A stretch of DNA of 64,000 nt from Clostridium aciditolerans (GCF_016316925.1 NZ_JAEEGB010000005.1:248001-312000); one strand, 5' to 3'; positions 42,911 through 52,591 are shown, counted from the first letter of the stretch. Notes: a model not told the origin generated them from the letters alone. Program-made: numbers and translations.

Positions 42911-43120
42911 TTACAGCTGCAATTTATGCGGTAGCATTAGAAATTTAGAAATTTTTGTTTTTAAACTCCTCAAATACTTCATCAAAATCTGCTTCTTTAA
43001 GATATATGTTATAGTTTCCTTCTTTTTTTCTTCAAAAAATGCCTTTACTAAAACTTTAGCCTTTCTTATTTTATTTTTCTCTCTCTGCTTATCTTTTACT
43101 TTCTTTTTCTTATTAGCCAT
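42911..43120 (-). pseudogene. Lysine-rich small gene, probably frameshifted
   Basis: Starts MANKKKKVKDKQREKNKIRK. After about residue 35 the open frame gives low-complexity text, while a one-base shift in the A-rich stretch near 43015 yields NYNIYLKEADFDEVFEEFKN and a quick stop (about 42943). That alternative end looks like real protein, so a slip in the A-run probably broke the gene. It follows the IS91-like transposase by 18 bases and may be its accessory gene. Confidence 0.5.
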
Positions 43121-43138
43121 CTTTACATCTACCTTTCC

Positions 43139-44365
43139 TTATGTAAATACTAGCTCCATTTTATCACGAATTAACCCTTTTATCACGCCATAATCATGTA
43201 TTAGCTTTTCTATCTTCTTCTCATTACTTAATAGAATTTGTTTCTTCATTCGCTCCTTAACACTTACTCCGTAATAGACTATATCGTTAAATTTCATTTG
43301 TCTTCCACAACTTGTGCAGCTTAACGGATTCACTCCAAAGGTTAACAATATTCTTGTTTGCCAATTTTTCATCTTCTTTCTGAATTCAGCTACTTTTTCA
43401 TCTATAAGCTTGAAAAACTTATTTTTGTGCTTAGTATTTTTAGCATATATGCCATAATATCTTATCATTTTAAAATTCTTTTCTGGTATATGTCTTATAA
43501 CTTTTCCTATGAAATCAATTGCATCTAATTCTTCTTCAACTCTTACTCCATCTTCATGTCTTTCATAATAAAATACTACTTTTCTACCATCATACTTCAA
43601 TATTCTTGATTCTGCTATCACAGGTCTAGAGGTGTATCTGCCTACATATTTAGTAGCTTGTTTTGCCGTTTTTACTTCACCTTTACCATATACATAAAAG
43701 CCATTTTTTAGTTTTTTATATAATTCATCTTTTAACTTTCTAAATTGCTTTTTTACATTTATAAGATTCACTTCCAAAGCATCCAATAATAATTTTTGTC
43801 ATCTTTTTCTTAATGACTCATAATGTATATGCGTAACTTTTCTCCAAACTGTAAAGTTTCCTGCGCCACCTTCCGTAACTAATAAGTGCACATGTGGATT
43901 CCACTTTAAATCTCTACCAAATGTATGTATAACTGCTACTATTCCTGGCGTAAAGCCTTCTTTTTTATTTAAATCTTTAAACCAACTCATGATTGCTTGT
44001 GCAGCACATTGCGGTAGCAATGCAAGTAATTTTCTGTTTCTACCAAAGTAATTTCTGATTTCCTTAGGTATAGTAAATACCATATGTCTATGCTTTGTTC
44101 TCACTAATCTTAAAACCATTTCGTCTGACCAATCTTCTGATTTCTTTTTTCCGCAGGATGTACAAAATCTATTTTTACATCTAAATCCAACTTTTTTTAT
44201 TTCTCCACATGCTTCGCATTTAAATTCGATATATCCTATATCCAAAGAACCACAATTAAGCATCTTCTTTATTTCCTTATAAACAATGCTTCTTATGTTA
44301 CCTCTATTCAATTCTTCAAACCCATCCCAATTGTCTACAAATATATTTTTTATAACCCCTACCAT
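43139..44365 (-). pseudogene. IS91/IS801-like Y2 transposase split by an in-frame TGA
   Basis: Two open stretches in one frame (44365-43799 and 43798-43139) are separated only by TGA at 43801-43799, where SLRKR-stop-QKLL reads as one protein if the codon is TGG (Trp). The first part has the zinc-binding CEACGEIKKVGFRCKNRFC, then TIPKEIRNYF and HUH-type NPHVHLLVTEGG. The second has YVGRYTSRPVIAES and the Cys pair CTSCGR. IS91-type elements move by rolling circle. The enzyme would be dead unless the stop is read through. Confidence 0.75.
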
Positions 44366-44563
44366 CTTTTCATCACTCTATATAGTTTTTTATATAAATC
44401 TTATCATAAATCCACTTACATTTTATCCCCTGAAATATTTTACACAAACTTATAACATTAGTATTTCCAAACCCTAACGGGCTATTTTTTTATGGAGATT
44501 TTTTTAAAATTCCTACTAAATAAAAAATAAATGCCCTCCTATAGAGAGCATTTACATTAGTAT

Positions 44564-45175
44564 TTAGCTAAATCGAAGAAACATAAGCATCACTGGTATA
44601 GTAACTATTGATAGAATATGAGTTGCCAAAATACACTTTGATGCTAAATTAGCATTCCCATTATACTTTTCACAAAATAACACTGAAACTGTAGCTGTTG
44701 GAATTACCTCTGCTGCTATACAGATATTTTTGATTAAAGGTATTCCATTAAAAAAACTTATTATGATAAACATTAAAATCGGAGCAACTATAAGCCTAAT
44801 AAATGAGCAAAAATAAACATCCTTATCCAATATAATCTCTTTAAACTCTAAAGAACCGATTTTTTCCCCAATTATCATCATAGATAAAGGCATAGTAATG
44901 GCGCCTATGTCTCCAAGTGCTTCTTTCGCTATAAAAGGAATCTTTATAGCGAAAATAAATATAAATAAACCAATTATTACAGCAATTATATTAGGATTAT
45001 TTAAATATTTTCTTATATTAATATTTTCTTTTTCATTAGAGAAGAGACCTTCACCATAGGTCCAAAACAGTATCTGATAAGGAATTAAAAAGATTGATAA
45101 ATAAAGGACTCCTATTTTGCCATACAATCCGTATACTAAAGGCATTCCCATTGCTCCGCTTAAAATTAATAACTA
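44564..45175 (-). pseudogene. Truncated AEC-family permease
   Basis: The open frame gives about 195 residues that match only the C-terminal two thirds of auxin-efflux-carrier/malonate-malate permeases (usually about 310 residues). Seen: SGAMGMPLV at the edge, ALGDIGAITMPLSMMIIG, and the last helices ending ATVSVLFCEKYNGNANLASK. The N-terminal helices are missing and the frame closes just upstream (about 45175). It is a relic, bordered by an A+T-rich region and a GNAT fragment. Confidence 0.7.
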
Positions 45176-45222
45176 TTCAATTTATGAGCGCCTTTCCAAA
45201 TACAAGCTTATTAAGCTATAAA

Positions 45223-45333
45223 CTATTTAGATTCATTTAGCATTTTTTCATAACAATAGAATGGTTTTTCTTTTCCTAAAAAACTCATCTCTCCAACAAG
45301 TTTGTACCCACATTTTTCAAATAATCTGTTCAT
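45223..45333 (-). pseudogene. C-terminal fragment of a GNAT acetyltransferase
   Basis: 37 codons starting MNRLFEKCGYKLVGEMSF and ending KPFYCYEKML-NESK-stop. This is the familiar end of GNAT proteins (LFEKxGYxxVGE, then PFYCYEK). No in-frame upstream half remains. Confidence 0.6.
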
Positions 45334-45446
45334 TTTTGAATTATATTATTTTACTAACATAGTAAATGCTTTTATTTTATATTTTCTTTTAAAATAATCC
45401 TGTATTTCTTATTTAGTAAATAAATTATCTGCATTTGTTTGTAATT

Positions 45447-45485
45447 AAAAATACCGAAAAATTCACTTGAATAATTCGGTATTTT
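45447..45485 (-). terminator. Terminator after the amj-like gene
   Basis: 11-bp stem AAAATACCGAA / TTCGGTATTTT with TTTTAATTAC on the minus strand, about 85 bases beyond the stop at 45571. The remaining gap to the GNAT fragment shows nothing else. Confidence 0.7.
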
Positions 45486-45570
45486 ATAAATTAAATCTTC
45501 CAAAATCTAAGCTAGACATGAACTAACTAAATACATGATGTAACATCTACTTTTACGTATATATATTCCT

Positions 45571-46368
45571 TTATCTGTAGAAATGAACTATAAATTTTGC
45601 AGATGGAATTAGTAATAACTGACCTATCAATGTTCCTATTAGCTTCGTTCCTATTAGCATTATAACTAAGGTTTTTACATCTCCATATTCTCTTTTTCCT
45701 CTAAATGCTTCATCTGTTATTATTGCTGCTTTTGGATCAATAAAAATAGTTAATAATATACTTGCAATCCCATTAATCATTCCCGAGGACGCTGCTATAG
45801 CTAATCTATCACCTGGATCATAAATTGAGGCATAATACGCAGCCAATACACCAATTGTATATATACCTGTAATTAATGCATTCAATAATAGTAGTTTCTT
45901 AGGTATATTTTTGTACCTTAAATCACTAATCATATTTTTCCGTGGCATTACTGTATTCTTTGCAACACGTTTTATATTAGCTATGCTTAAAGATTGCACA
46001 ACTAAATTAGGTATAGAACCGGTTTCCTCAAGCCTTGAAACTGACTTTGAAAATACCCTTAAAAATGTAGGTATAAGTACAATACCTATTAATGTTCCTA
46101 CTGTTGTTGCTAAAATGACATATCTAACCTCATTAATGGGATCATATTTAATATTTATACTCTTATCAATCATTTTTCCAATTAACGGTCCTTGAAACAT
46201 GTTAGCTGTTCTTGAAATTAACACTATCAGATTAAATAATGAAAGTGATAATGCAAAGTTCCCACTTTTTACAGAACTTAATCTAACGGAATAAGCTAAA
46301 GTATCAATTATATGAATAATTATTGTTAGAACAATTAATTTTTCAAACAAACTTACCTCTAAAATCAT
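45571..46368 (-). CDS. amj: Amj-family lipid II flippase
   Basis: 265-residue integral membrane protein of the Amj (YdaH, DUF2837) family, an alternate flippase that moves lipid II across the membrane and can replace MurJ in Bacillus subtilis. Typical text: HIIDTLAYSVRLSSVKSGNFALSLSL at the start (first 20: HIIDTLAYSVRLSSVKSGNF), FNLIVLISRTANMFQGP, DPGDRLAIAASSGMINGIAS and IDPKAAIITDE. It starts directly at the stop codon of the metallo-hydrolase gene (TAAATG) with GGAGAAA inside that gene. Confidence 0.87.
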   Translation of the reverse strand: MILEVSLFEKLIVLTIIIHIIDTLAYSVRLSSVKSGNFALSLSLFNLIVLISRTANMFQGPLIGKMIDKSINIKYDPINEVRYVILATTVGTLIGIVLIPTFLRVFSKSVSRLEETGSIPNLVVQSLSIANIKRVAKNTVMPRKNMISDLRYKNIPKKLLLLNALITGIYTIGVLAAYYASIYDPGDRLAIAASSGMINGIASILLTIFIDPKAAIITDEAFRGKREYGDVKTLVIMLIGTKLIGTLIGQLLLIPSAKFIVHFYR

Positions 46369-47271
46369 TTAATTTCTCCTTTGTATTGAATATTTAAGAA
46401 ATCCATCATCTATATTTAATTCTATAGCTCCTACTTCATTCAAATATTCAACATAGGACCTTAGCATTCTCTCTATAACCGTATATCTATATCTGTTTTT
46501 TACATGAATATTGAATTTTTTAATAACAGCCTTAAAAATATCTTCCATTGTCATAGCTCCATCTATTACATCATATACTCTTGCCGCTCTATTCTTATAG
46601 AACTCTATATTATCATTTATAAGTTTTATAATATCATCATACATACCTTTGTGTGCTACTATGTATTTACTGCATTTTAAATCGTAAAGCTTCATCTTAC
46701 TTTTTAAATCCTCTCTCAGTATATAAGCGTAAGGCATTTTAGCCCCTTCCATAACTTCATAGCTTATGAGAGCATCTCCTAAATATGCAACATCATCAGG
46801 AGTAGTAATGCATATATGCGCAGGACTATGTCCCGGTGTGTGAAGAATTTTAAATTTGATACCACACAGATATATTTGATCTTGATTTGGCAAAATCTTA
46901 ATATCTGTTTCACAAACCATATGTCCAAAATGCTCTGTAACCTCCGATAATGTTTGGCTACTGTAATAAAGCTTTAGATTTACTGTGGAACTGCAAACGA
47001 AAGCTTCATAGGCTGGCATAGCAACAACACAGTTATATTTTTCCTTTAAATATGTATTATTTCCTATATGGTCTATATGAGCATGACTGCATATTATACC
47101 AACTACTTTGAAGTTGTTTGTTTTTAAAAGCTCATCTATCCCTTTTCTTTCTCCTTTTGCCCATCCCGAATCCAACATAATAATTTCTTCATCATTAATT
47201 TTATAAAAGGGTATGTATGTCATTCCAGTATCAATACAAAATGTATTTCCTTTTATCTTTTTTATATCCAT
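46369..47271 (-). CDS. Metallo-beta-lactamase-fold hydrolase
   Basis: 300 residues with the zinc motif CSHAHIDHIGN (His63, His65, Asp67, His68), a later TPGHSPAHICI His and LGDALIS Asp, then a C-terminal winged-helix-like tail. The layout resembles glyoxalase II/flavin-free MBL hydrolases, with no sign of a beta-lactamase signal peptide, so the enzyme is cytoplasmic. It shares an operon with the lipid II flippase gene, so a link to envelope precursors is possible but unproven. Two GTGTA-type palindromes lie upstream. Confidence 0.8.
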   Translation of the reverse strand: MDIKKIKGNTFCIDTGMTYIPFYKINDEEIIMLDSGWAKGERKGIDELLKTNNFKVVGIICSHAHIDHIGNNTYLKEKYNCVVAMPAYEAFVCSSTVNLKLYYSSQTLSEVTEHFGHMVCETDIKILPNQDQIYLCGIKFKILHTPGHSPAHICITTPDDVAYLGDALISYEVMEGAKMPYAYILREDLKSKMKLYDLKCSKYIVAHKGMYDDIIKLINDNIEFYKNRAARVYDVIDGAMTMEDIFKAVIKKFNIHVKNRYRYTVIERMLRSYVEYLNEVGAIELNIDDGFLKYSIQRRN

Positions 47272-47291
47272 GTATTATCTTTAGTGAGGGA

Positions 47292-47361
47292 GTGTACTAC
47301 AAGTACACAAAAACACTAAATACTCACTTCCTTTCTATATCTAGTGTATATGCTTATACAC
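47292..47361 (-). promoter_or_regulatory. Paired GTGTA/TACAC operators upstream of the MBL-amj operon
   Basis: GTGTACT-ACA-AGTACAC (47292-47308) and GTGTATA-TGCT-TATACAC (47344-47361) are two palindromes with the same outer half-site, about 52 bases apart. A third inverted repeat, CATAGGCT/AGCCTATG, lies at 47385-47415. GTGTA-type sites are used by some GntR/YtrA-type repressors; the regulator is not here. Confidence 0.55.
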
Positions 47362-47465
47362 CTATTTATTTTGCTCATTATGTACATAGGCTACATGTAA
47401 CATATGCAGCCTATGATTTATTTATAATTCGTCCTATAAGAATATTTTGAACTTAATCATAGCAA

Positions 47466-48056
47466 TTATTTATAAGGACTTTTAAATGGTTTTTGTTCTG
47501 CATAATAGGGTGAAATATTACCATCTATTTTGCTTAATTCCTTACCATCTGCTGAAAGTCCAATAATTTCAAAGTCTGATCCCTCAAATTTATTCATAAA
47601 TGCAAGCCATATTCTTATGTCGGTAGCATTAATAATTTTTGCTTGCGCTTCAATATTCCTTTTCTTTTCTACAATTTTTACTTGAGTAATGTCTTGATTC
47701 CCAATTACTCCAAAGTATATTGGAAGCGAAGTCTTTTCTATGTTAGGAAAGTACTGATGAGATACTCCAAATTTATTTGATACATATTTTATATCTCCTT
47801 CAACACCACTATAAATAGTCTTATAACCGCCTATACCTTTTTTTACAAAAGCAGTTGATAAACTATCCTCTCCTAAATGACTAAAGAATACTATGCTTCC
47901 TTTATCCGTTTTTTCTTCATAGATAATACTTATTGGTTTTGACCCAGGAGTGGTAATTGCTTCTTCTATTGTTTTCGCACCATGATTAAATTTAACCACT
48001 AAAAATAATAAAATAATCATTATTGTAAAAACAATAAAAGTCACCTTCTTTTTCAT
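47466..48056 (-). CDS. Membrane-anchored protein, function unknown
   Basis: 196 residues with one N-terminal membrane helix (about 4-21) and an exported domain rich in beta strands (ISIIYEEKTDKGSIVFFSH). No lipobox and no family that I recognise. AAGGAG precedes the ATG. It lies alone between the MBL gene and the DUF3786 gene, all on one strand. Confidence 0.6.
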   Translation of the reverse strand: MKKKVTFIVFTIMIILLFLVVKFNHGAKTIEEAITTPGSKPISIIYEEKTDKGSIVFFSHLGEDSLSTAFVKKGIGGYKTIYSGVEGDIKYVSNKFGVSHQYFPNIEKTSLPIYFGVIGNQDITQVKIVEKKRNIEAQAKIINATDIRIWLAFMNKFEGSDFEIIGLSADGKELSKIDGNISPYYAEQKPFKSPYK

Positions 48057-48110
48057 AAATAACTCCTTATAATAACTTTAAATATAATTTTCTTCTGAAT
48101 TCATATCTAT

Positions 48111-48776
48111 TTATAACTCCCCTATTTCAAGTATTTTCTTAGCGGCTCCAATTAACTCATCGGCTGCCATAGAACATAATCCAGCTAAGTCTTCTACATG
48201 AAGTTCTTTCGTAGCTGAATAATCATAAAGAATAGCAGCCTCCGCTTCAAATTCCTCATCTGCTAGCCATAAAATAAAAGCCATAGGAACGTTAGGTAAT
48301 ACTTTAATTTCTAAGCCTACATCTCCAGAGGTGAATTCTTTTCCGCCTAGTTTAAGACCGGCTTTTAAAAAAAGATCTCCTTTGTTTCCAAAAAACTTTA
48401 CTAATCTATTTATTCCTTGAAGAGCAAAGCCATCATAAGCATGACCAACTCCTTCTAATTCTCTGAAAGGTACCCATTTGTTTGTCAAATTGCTTTTAGT
48501 ACATCGGTAAAGATAGCTGAGAATTACCGTTTTGTCAATTATCTTTCTATTATCACCTTTAGAGAAATTTTCTTGTACGTCCTCTTTTAATGTAACAGTT
48601 CCCTTTGGATATAAAATTAAGTATTCTCTATTGAAGTAGGTTAAAGTAAGTTGTTGTTTTTCAGAATCATAATAAGCACCGCTTCTCCTAGCCATTTCTT
48701 CTGGATGATATTTGTGAAATTCTGCACATAAATTTTCATAGCAAAGACTGTAATTATTTATTTTATTTTCTCCCAT
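48111..48776 (-). CDS. DUF3786 protein
   Basis: 221 residues, cytoplasmic. The DUF3786 pattern is seen in YENLCAEFHKYHPEEMARRS, then SYLYRC and WVPFRELEGVGHAYDGFALQ, followed by LGGKEFTSGDVGLEIKVLPNVPMAFILWLADEEFEAEA. In other anaerobes the domain often accompanies corrinoid/iron-sulfur proteins, which suggests a metal- or cofactor-linked role, but its reaction is not known. AAGGGGGA ribosome binding site. Confidence 0.78.
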   Translation of the reverse strand: MGENKINNYSLCYENLCAEFHKYHPEEMARRSGAYYDSEKQQLTLTYFNREYLILYPKGTVTLKEDVQENFSKGDNRKIIDKTVILSYLYRCTKSNLTNKWVPFRELEGVGHAYDGFALQGINRLVKFFGNKGDLFLKAGLKLGGKEFTSGDVGLEIKVLPNVPMAFILWLADEEFEAEAAILYDYSATKELHVEDLAGLCSMAADELIGAAKKILEIGEL

Positions 48777-48848
48777 AAAAATATCCCCCTTATTGTTTAA
48801 TCTATATATAGATTATAAACCATAATTTTACATACTTCTATATAAAAA

Positions 48849-48879
48849 GAGCCAATGATTTAGTAAATATCATCAGCTC
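48849..48879 (-). terminator. Terminator of the second HD-GYP gene
   Basis: GAGC...GCTC stem with inner ATGAT/ATCAT, followed on the minus strand by TTTTTATA; starts 20 bases past the stop codon. Confidence 0.65.
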
Positions 48880-48898
48880 ATATCTATTCTATATACAA

Positions 48899-49954
48899 CT
48901 ATATTATTAGTTTCTTTATATAAATATCCTTTCGTTGTTTTAAATCTATAAAGTCTGTTCCATCTACTAAGAGCGGACGTGAAATATCATTTACATTAAC
49001 TCCTATTACCGTACATATCTTATTTGTATTTAATAAAACACTTTCTCCCATAAGAAAATTTATTACATGTTCTATAAATACTTTACAATACACATAGTCT
49101 AATTTTCCTAAGCTTTCTTTTTGAAGTGTTTCCAGTGCTTCGAAAGGTCCTTGGCTCTCTCTATATACCCTGTTGGAGTTAATTGCATCAAAGGTATCTG
49201 CAATTGCAATTATTTTGGCAAAGGGATGAATTCTATCTTCTTTAATTCCTAAGGGATATCCGCTGCCATCTAATCTTTCGTGATGCATAAGTACTCCATA
49301 AAGTATAGAGATATCTAAAGAAGGTACAGCTTTTAAATAATTATATACTAAGCCTGGATGAGATTTTATTTTCTTCCAATCCTCTGCAGTTAAAGGAGTA
49401 ACTTTATCTAATATTTCTCTGCTTATCTTTGTTTTTCCGAAATCATGTAAAATTGCAGCATGGCTTAATAAATTTATATCTCTTTCGCTAAATCCAAGCC
49501 ATTTTCCCAGAACAGCGCTTAAAGCTGTTACATTTACAGAGTGTCTATATATAGCATCTTCTCCACTACCTACAAGTACTATATTTTTTATAACAGACCT
49601 TGTTGATCTTAACTCATCTTTAATTTTTCGAGTAAATTCCTCTATTTCTTGAAAATTAGTTTTTATAGTATCTTCTATATTGCTCAGTACTGCTTTCACA
49701 TCAATTGAAAGATCATTAAAACTCTCCTCTATTTCTTCTACAGTCTTGTTTTTATAGAATTCAAGTACTTCTTCTTGATCGCTATACACTGCAACTCTGC
49801 TATAAAAATATATTTTCTGTAGTTTATTAATCATGGCTTCAGTCAGTTCAGTTCTTTCGTTTAATAAAACTATACCATTAGATTTAATTTCCTCTGCAAT
49901 TATCATCTTTGGCTTTAATTCGTTGACTGTCAGGAATACTTTTCTTCTATTCAC
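48899..49954 (-). CDS. HD-GYP domain protein (probable c-di-GMP phosphodiesterase), second copy
   Basis: Paralogue of the protein at 2689-3753, alike over its full length, including the N-terminal ELKPKMIIAEEIKSNGIVLL and the tail DISRPLLVDG. Catalytic motifs are intact: HDFGKTKISREIL and MHHERLDGSGYP. GTG start at 49954 with GGGGGG upstream. Two near-identical enzymes in 64 kb suggest a family that expanded in this genome, with differing N-terminal details possibly setting partners. It has its own terminator. Confidence 0.88.
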   Translation of the reverse strand: MNRRKVFLTVNELKPKMIIAEEIKSNGIVLLNERTELTEAMINKLQKIYFYSRVAVYSDQEEVLEFYKNKTVEEIEESFNDLSIDVKAVLSNIEDTIKTNFQEIEEFTRKIKDELRSTRSVIKNIVLVGSGEDAIYRHSVNVTALSAVLGKWLGFSERDINLLSHAAILHDFGKTKISREILDKVTPLTAEDWKKIKSHPGLVYNYLKAVPSLDISILYGVLMHHERLDGSGYPLGIKEDRIHPFAKIIAIADTFDAINSNRVYRESQGPFEALETLQKESLGKLDYVYCKVFIEHVINFLMGESVLLNTNKICTVIGVNVNDISRPLLVDGTDFIDLKQRKDIYIKKLII

Positions 49955-50072
49955 TTTTGCATACCCCCCATAAGAATTCTAAATAGAACCAATATTCAGA
50001 ACACGTTATTCTATTTATATTCCATAACAGTTCTTAATATCCTTCAACTAAAGTTAATTAGGTGTGTTTTTA

Positions 50073-50918
50073 CTAAAACACACCTTTAACTCCAGCTGCT
50101 AAAACTATAATTGCAAATATCATTCTATATATCGCAAATATCTTCATTGGTTTTTTCTTTAAATATGAAATAAACTTATCAATTACTACTAAAGCTACTA
50201 TGAATGAAACCAAAAAACCTACAGCAAGAGAGATTATTTCTGGAGATGTAAGAGTAGCTATCCCCCCAACCTTTAAGATCTTTAAAAAGCTCATTCCTAC
50301 CATAACTGGAATTGCTAAAAAGAAGGAGAATTCGGCAGCTGCAACGGTAGAAAGCCCTGATACCCATCCGCCTATAATTGTTGAAGCAGAACGTGACATT
50401 CCTGGGATTATAGCTAAACATTGAAATAATCCAACTATCAAAGCTTGCTTTATTGTAACATTTAATTCTTGGCTATTTGAATTATTATTTCTAAATTTCT
50501 TTTCAGCATATATCATCCATATACCGCCTAGAAACAAAGTTATGGCTACGCATATTGGTGTAAATAAGTACTTATCAGCTAAGTCATTGAGTAGTATTCC
50601 AAAGATACCGCCTGGAATGCATGCAATGAATATCATAAACCAAAATTTAAAACCTGACTTTTCATACCCAACCTTTTGTGGAAAGAAATTTATAAGAGTA
50701 TCTTTTATTTTGCTCCAATAAAGTATAACCACTGCAAGTATTGCTCCAAGCTGTATAACATATGTATACATTTCAACATAGCTCGGATTTGTTCCTTTAA
50801 AACCCATTAAATTTTCAAAAATAACCAAATGTCCTGTTGAAGACACTGGTAGGAATTCTGTTATACCTTCCACGATTCCTAGTACTATAGATTTTATTAT
50901 TAAAAATATTGTTTCCAT
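50073..50918 (-). CDS. uppP: Undecaprenyl-diphosphatase (BacA/UppP family)
   Basis: Removes a phosphate from undecaprenyl pyrophosphate to recycle the lipid carrier; extra copies give bacitracin resistance. Seven to eight membrane helices and the family motifs EGITEFLPVSSTGH (Glu17, Glu21) and PGMSRSASTIIGG with the active Arg and Ser. It follows a BcrAB-like transporter 22 bases away, the same order as BcrABD-type bacitracin loci, so it is probably the resistance copy and not only housekeeping. Confidence 0.93.
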   Translation of the reverse strand: METIFLIIKSIVLGIVEGITEFLPVSSTGHLVIFENLMGFKGTNPSYVEMYTYVIQLGAILAVVILYWSKIKDTLINFFPQKVGYEKSGFKFWFMIFIACIPGGIFGILLNDLADKYLFTPICVAITLFLGGIWMIYAEKKFRNNNSNSQELNVTIKQALIVGLFQCLAIIPGMSRSASTIIGGWVSGLSTVAAAEFSFFLAIPVMVGMSFLKILKVGGIATLTSPEIISLAVGFLVSFIVALVVIDKFISYLKKKPMKIFAIYRMIFAIIVLAAGVKGVF

Positions 50919-50940
50919 TTAATCACCTTTTCTAAATTTA

Positions 50941-51675
50941 TTATTTTACATCTACATTTTTAAAGTAGATTATAGTTGCTACAAATCCAATAATAGATGT
51001 AGCTACAATAGAAATATAAGAATATATTGGAGGATATTCTGGCCGAAAACCATTGTTTGCTATAACAAGTGCTGCTGACCAAGGATATAAAACACTATAT
51101 TTCGAATTTGCAATCAGTACATTTACCATGGTTACAGCAATAGTAAATACAATAGCTGGTACGTAATCCTTAAATACTAGTGTTACAAATATAGTTGGGG
51201 TTGACAATAAGAAAAGCAGACTGCCCCCTATAATATATTCTTTAAAGGATCTTATCAAAATTATAGTATTCAAACCCTCAAAGGATCCCATTAAACCCAA
51301 AATTAAAGTCAGTACCCAAGAAACTACAGTTAATGTGATAATCCAAATCAACAATAGAGTCAACTTACTTATAATAATGCTTATTTTTGATATAGGTATA
51401 GTTAATACATTTTTCAATGTATTTTCTACATATTCTCTATTAAAGAGATAAGAAGTAATTACTCCATATAGAAGGACTCCAATTAAAAGCACAACATACA
51501 AATTAGTATCTACAAAAAACTCATTAAACTTAATAGGTATATCTGGTCTTTCAGTTTTCTTCATTAAATAACCTATAAAACACATAAAAGGGGCTACTAC
51601 TGCTCCAACAATGCTGATTAAAAACATATTGGATCTCTTAAGCTTTAATATTTCTGTATATAGTAAATTAACCAA
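50941..51675 (-). CDS. ABC-2 type permease (BcrB-like)
   Basis: About 245 residues with six membrane helices, the layout of BcrB/ABC-2 permeases of bacitracin and lantibiotic exporters. Seen: a first helix after LKLKRSNMFL, a large loop, FNREYVENTLKNVLTIPI before helix 3. TTG at 51675 is preferred, with AGGAGG 8 bases upstream; the GTG at 51684 overlaps that site. It overlaps the ATPase gene by 8 bases. Confidence 0.83.
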   Translation of the reverse strand: MVNLLYTEILKLKRSNMFLISIVGAVVAPFMCFIGYLMKKTERPDIPIKFNEFFVDTNLYVVLLIGVLLYGVITSYLFNREYVENTLKNVLTIPISKISIIISKLTLLLIWIITLTVVSWVLTLILGLMGSFEGLNTIILIRSFKEYIIGGSLLFLLSTPTIFVTLVFKDYVPAIVFTIAVTMVNVLIANSKYSVLYPWSAALVIANNGFRPEYPPIYSYISIVATSIIGFVATIIYFKNVDVK

Positions 51676-52591
51676 TAGTGCCACCTCCTATCAATTTTAC
51701 AAAGTAATCTTCTAATTTATCTTCACTGGTATTTATCTTTAATACCTCGATATCATTCTCCACAAACACTTTGTTAAGCTTTCCCTGCTCTCCTAGGTGT
51801 GAATATACACGAATAGTTCCTTTTTCATGAACTTCATAATCACTAATGCCAAAATGTCTCTCCATAAGCATAACTGCCTTCTTATCGTTAGTAACTTGAA
51901 ACTCTACATGCTTACGATTTCTCTTTCTAAGTTCTTCTAATGTGATCTCTTCCAGAAGCTTCCCTTCATGAATGATCCCGATGTTGTTTGCCAACTGTTC
52001 AATTTCACTTAAGATATGGCTTGAAATAATAATAGTCACATGTTTTTCCTCACATAAGCTGACAAGAAAGTTTCGCATTTCCTGTATTCCAATTGGATCA
52101 AGACCGTTTGTTGGTTCGTCTAAAATTAATAATTCCGGTTCATGCATAATAGCAGCAGCAATTCCTAGGCGCTGTTTCATTCCTAAAGAATATTGAGATA
52201 CTATTTTACGTGGCTCTTTATCAAGGCCAACTCTTGAAAGAGCATACTGCACCGCATCTGATCGGTGAATTCCTCTAAGCCTAGCTAATATTTCGAGATT
52301 CTCACTACCTGTGAGATTCTGATAAAATCCTGGTGTTTCAATAATTGATCCAATACGAGTATAAACTTGTTTTGCACTTTGCTGTGCATTCTTTCCAAAG
52401 ATTTCAATTTCTCCTGATGTAGGCTTCACTAATCCCATAATCATACGTAATGTGGTAGTTTTACCTGCACCATTACGACCTAAAAGACCATAGATACGTC
52501 CTTTAGGAACATGAAGATTTATAGCATTTACTGCTGCTTGATTACCAAATTTTCGAGTAAGTTCTTTGGTTTCTAAAATCCACTTCTGCAT
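51668..52591 (-). CDS. ABC transporter ATPase (BcrA-like)
   Basis: 307 residues: Walker A GRNGAGKTT, signature QYSLGMKQRLGIAAA, Walker B LLILDEPTNGLDP, and H-loop IISSHILSEIE, plus the ~80-residue C-terminal extension typical of BcrA. Together with the permease it should pump or sense bacitracin-like peptides. AAGGAGCG precedes the ATG. A two-component system lies directly upstream on the strand. Confidence 0.9.
   Translation of the reverse strand: MQKWILETKELTRKFGNQAAVNAINLHVPKGRIYGLLGRNGAGKTTTLRMIMGLVKPTSGEIEIFGKNAQQSAKQVYTRIGSIIETPGFYQNLTGSENLEILARLRGIHRSDAVQYALSRVGLDKEPRKIVSQYSLGMKQRLGIAAAIMHEPELLILDEPTNGLDPIGIQEMRNFLVSLCEEKHVTIIISSHILSEIEQLANNIGIIHEGKLLEEITLEELRKRNRKHVEFQVTNDKKAVMLMERHFGISDYEVHEKGTIRVYSHLGEQGKLNKVFVENDIEVLKINTSEDKLEDYFVKLIGGGTIG

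Noticed and set aside
43799-43801. Selenocysteine at the TGA of the transposase
   Set aside because: Transposases of this type have Trp or similar here, no SECIS-like hairpin is obvious, and the neighbouring gene is also broken.
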